64,000 nucleotides of DNA, taken from NCBI RefSeq assembly GCF_017654505.1, contig NC_054552.1:33190597-33254596 (forward strand), read 5' to 3'. The notes under the pieces are model-generated. The model had not been told where the DNA came from. It did no database searches and saw nothing but the letters and a program-made list of their open reading frames with translations. The translations under genes were made by a program, and so were the position numbers. Shown here one piece after another: positions 63,465 to 64,000 of the stretch. Numbering within the stretch: the first letter of the stretch is position 1; each line of letters starts with the position of its first letter. The stretch comes from Polyodon spathula (lineage: Eukaryota > Chordata > Actinopteri > Acipenseriformes > Polyodontidae).

Positions 63465-64000
63465 AACCAAAGCCCTGCTTCAGGATGGGTTTTATACATG
63501 AGCTTATAAAACAGGATGGGTTTTATACATGAGCTTATAAAACCAAAACCCTGCTTCAGGATGGGTTTTATACATGAGCTTATAAAACCAAAGCCCTGCT
63601 TCAGGATGGGTTTTATACATGAGCTTATAAAACCAAAGCCCTGCTTCAGGATGGGTTTTATACATGAGCTTATAAAACCAAAGCCCTGCTTCAGGATGGG
63701 TTTTATACATGAGCTTATAAAACCAAAGCCCTGCTTCAGGATGGGTTTAATACATGAGCTTATAAAACCAAAGCCCTGCTTCAGGATGGGTTTTATACAT
63801 GAGCTTATAAAACCAAAACCCTGCTTCAGGATGGGTTTAATACATGAGCTTATAAAACCAAAACCCTGCTTCAGGATGGGTTTAATACATGAGCTTATAA
63901 AACCAAAACCCTGCTTCAGGATGGGTTTAATACATGAGCTTATAAAACCAAAACCCTGCTTCAGGATGGGTTTAATACATGAGCTTATAAAACCAAAACC
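63465..64000. repeat. 45-bp minisatellite, about 12 copies, continuing beyond window
   Basis: The unit is CCCTGCTTCAGGATGGGTTT, then TATACATGAGCTTATAAAAC and CAAAG. The second copy lacks 15 bases. GGGTTTTATAC copies dominate on the left and GGGTTTAATAC copies on the right. The 15-residue periodic open frame (YKTHPEAGLWFYKLM) follows from a period divisible by 3 and is not evidence for a protein. Confidence 0.96.

Noticed and set aside
63504..63710. Periodic 15-residue protein-like frame
   Set aside because: The period of 45 is divisible by 3, so the frame stays open by arithmetic; the second copy breaks the pattern by a 15-base deletion.
63465..64000. Possible analogue of the mouse Rasgrf1 imprinting repeat (a tandem repeat about 30 kb upstream of the promoter)
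   Set aside because: The distance (about 35 kb) is similar, but the 45-bp unit has no CpG, the sequence is unrelated, and parental imprinting of this kind is not established in fishes. The likeness is probably chance, since minisatellites are common throughout this window.

Overview
The window is vertebrate genomic DNA, most likely from a ray-finned fish. It has a single spliced gene with GT-AG (and one GC-AG) introns, about 60% AT content, many long microsatellites and minisatellites, and a retroposon tail motif common in fish genomes (near 8,005-8,040). The slow-evolving protein and fairly compact introns would fit a non-teleost ray-finned fish (gar, bowfin, sturgeon or paddlefish type), but the species cannot be fixed from the sequence alone. 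No bacterial, phage or CRISPR feature is present.

The only gene I can support is the 5' half of rasgrf1 (Ras protein-specific guanine nucleotide-releasing factor 1) on the minus strand. Thirteen coding exons run from the start codon at 28,336 down to 3,114. All were placed by hand, every reading frame joins cleanly, and together they give 610 complete codons plus two bases. They encode the N-terminal PH domain, coiled coil, IQ motif, DH (RhoGEF) domain and second PH domain. The RasGEF-N and catalytic CDC25 domains must lie beyond the left edge. The promoter (about 28,490-28,760) has a TATA-like box and a near-perfect RE1/NRSE site for the neuronal repressor REST.

Layout: 1-2,993 is a roughly 50-copy minisatellite in intron 13. 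3,114-12,511 holds the crowded exons 3 to 13. 15,760-15,866 is exon 2. 15,867-28,060 is a 12 kb intron 1 with three minisatellites and an X-box/octamer pair. 28,061-28,336 is coding exon 1. 28,760-64,000 is 35 kb of 5' intergenic DNA without a convincing gene; it holds microsatellites, small DNA-transposon remnants and a 45-bp minisatellite that runs off the right edge.

The most unusual signal is in the gene itself. Three separate minisatellite arrays abut exon edges, and their repeat units contain copies of the neighbouring splice junction: the exon 2 donor (43-bp unit), the exon 5 donor (59-bp unit, including the last 25 or so coding bases) and the exon 5 acceptor (142-bp unit that also carries TTAGGG-type telomeric hexamers). 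Exon 5 is therefore flanked on both sides by arrays of its own splice sites. I found no evidence of a wholly new gene system.
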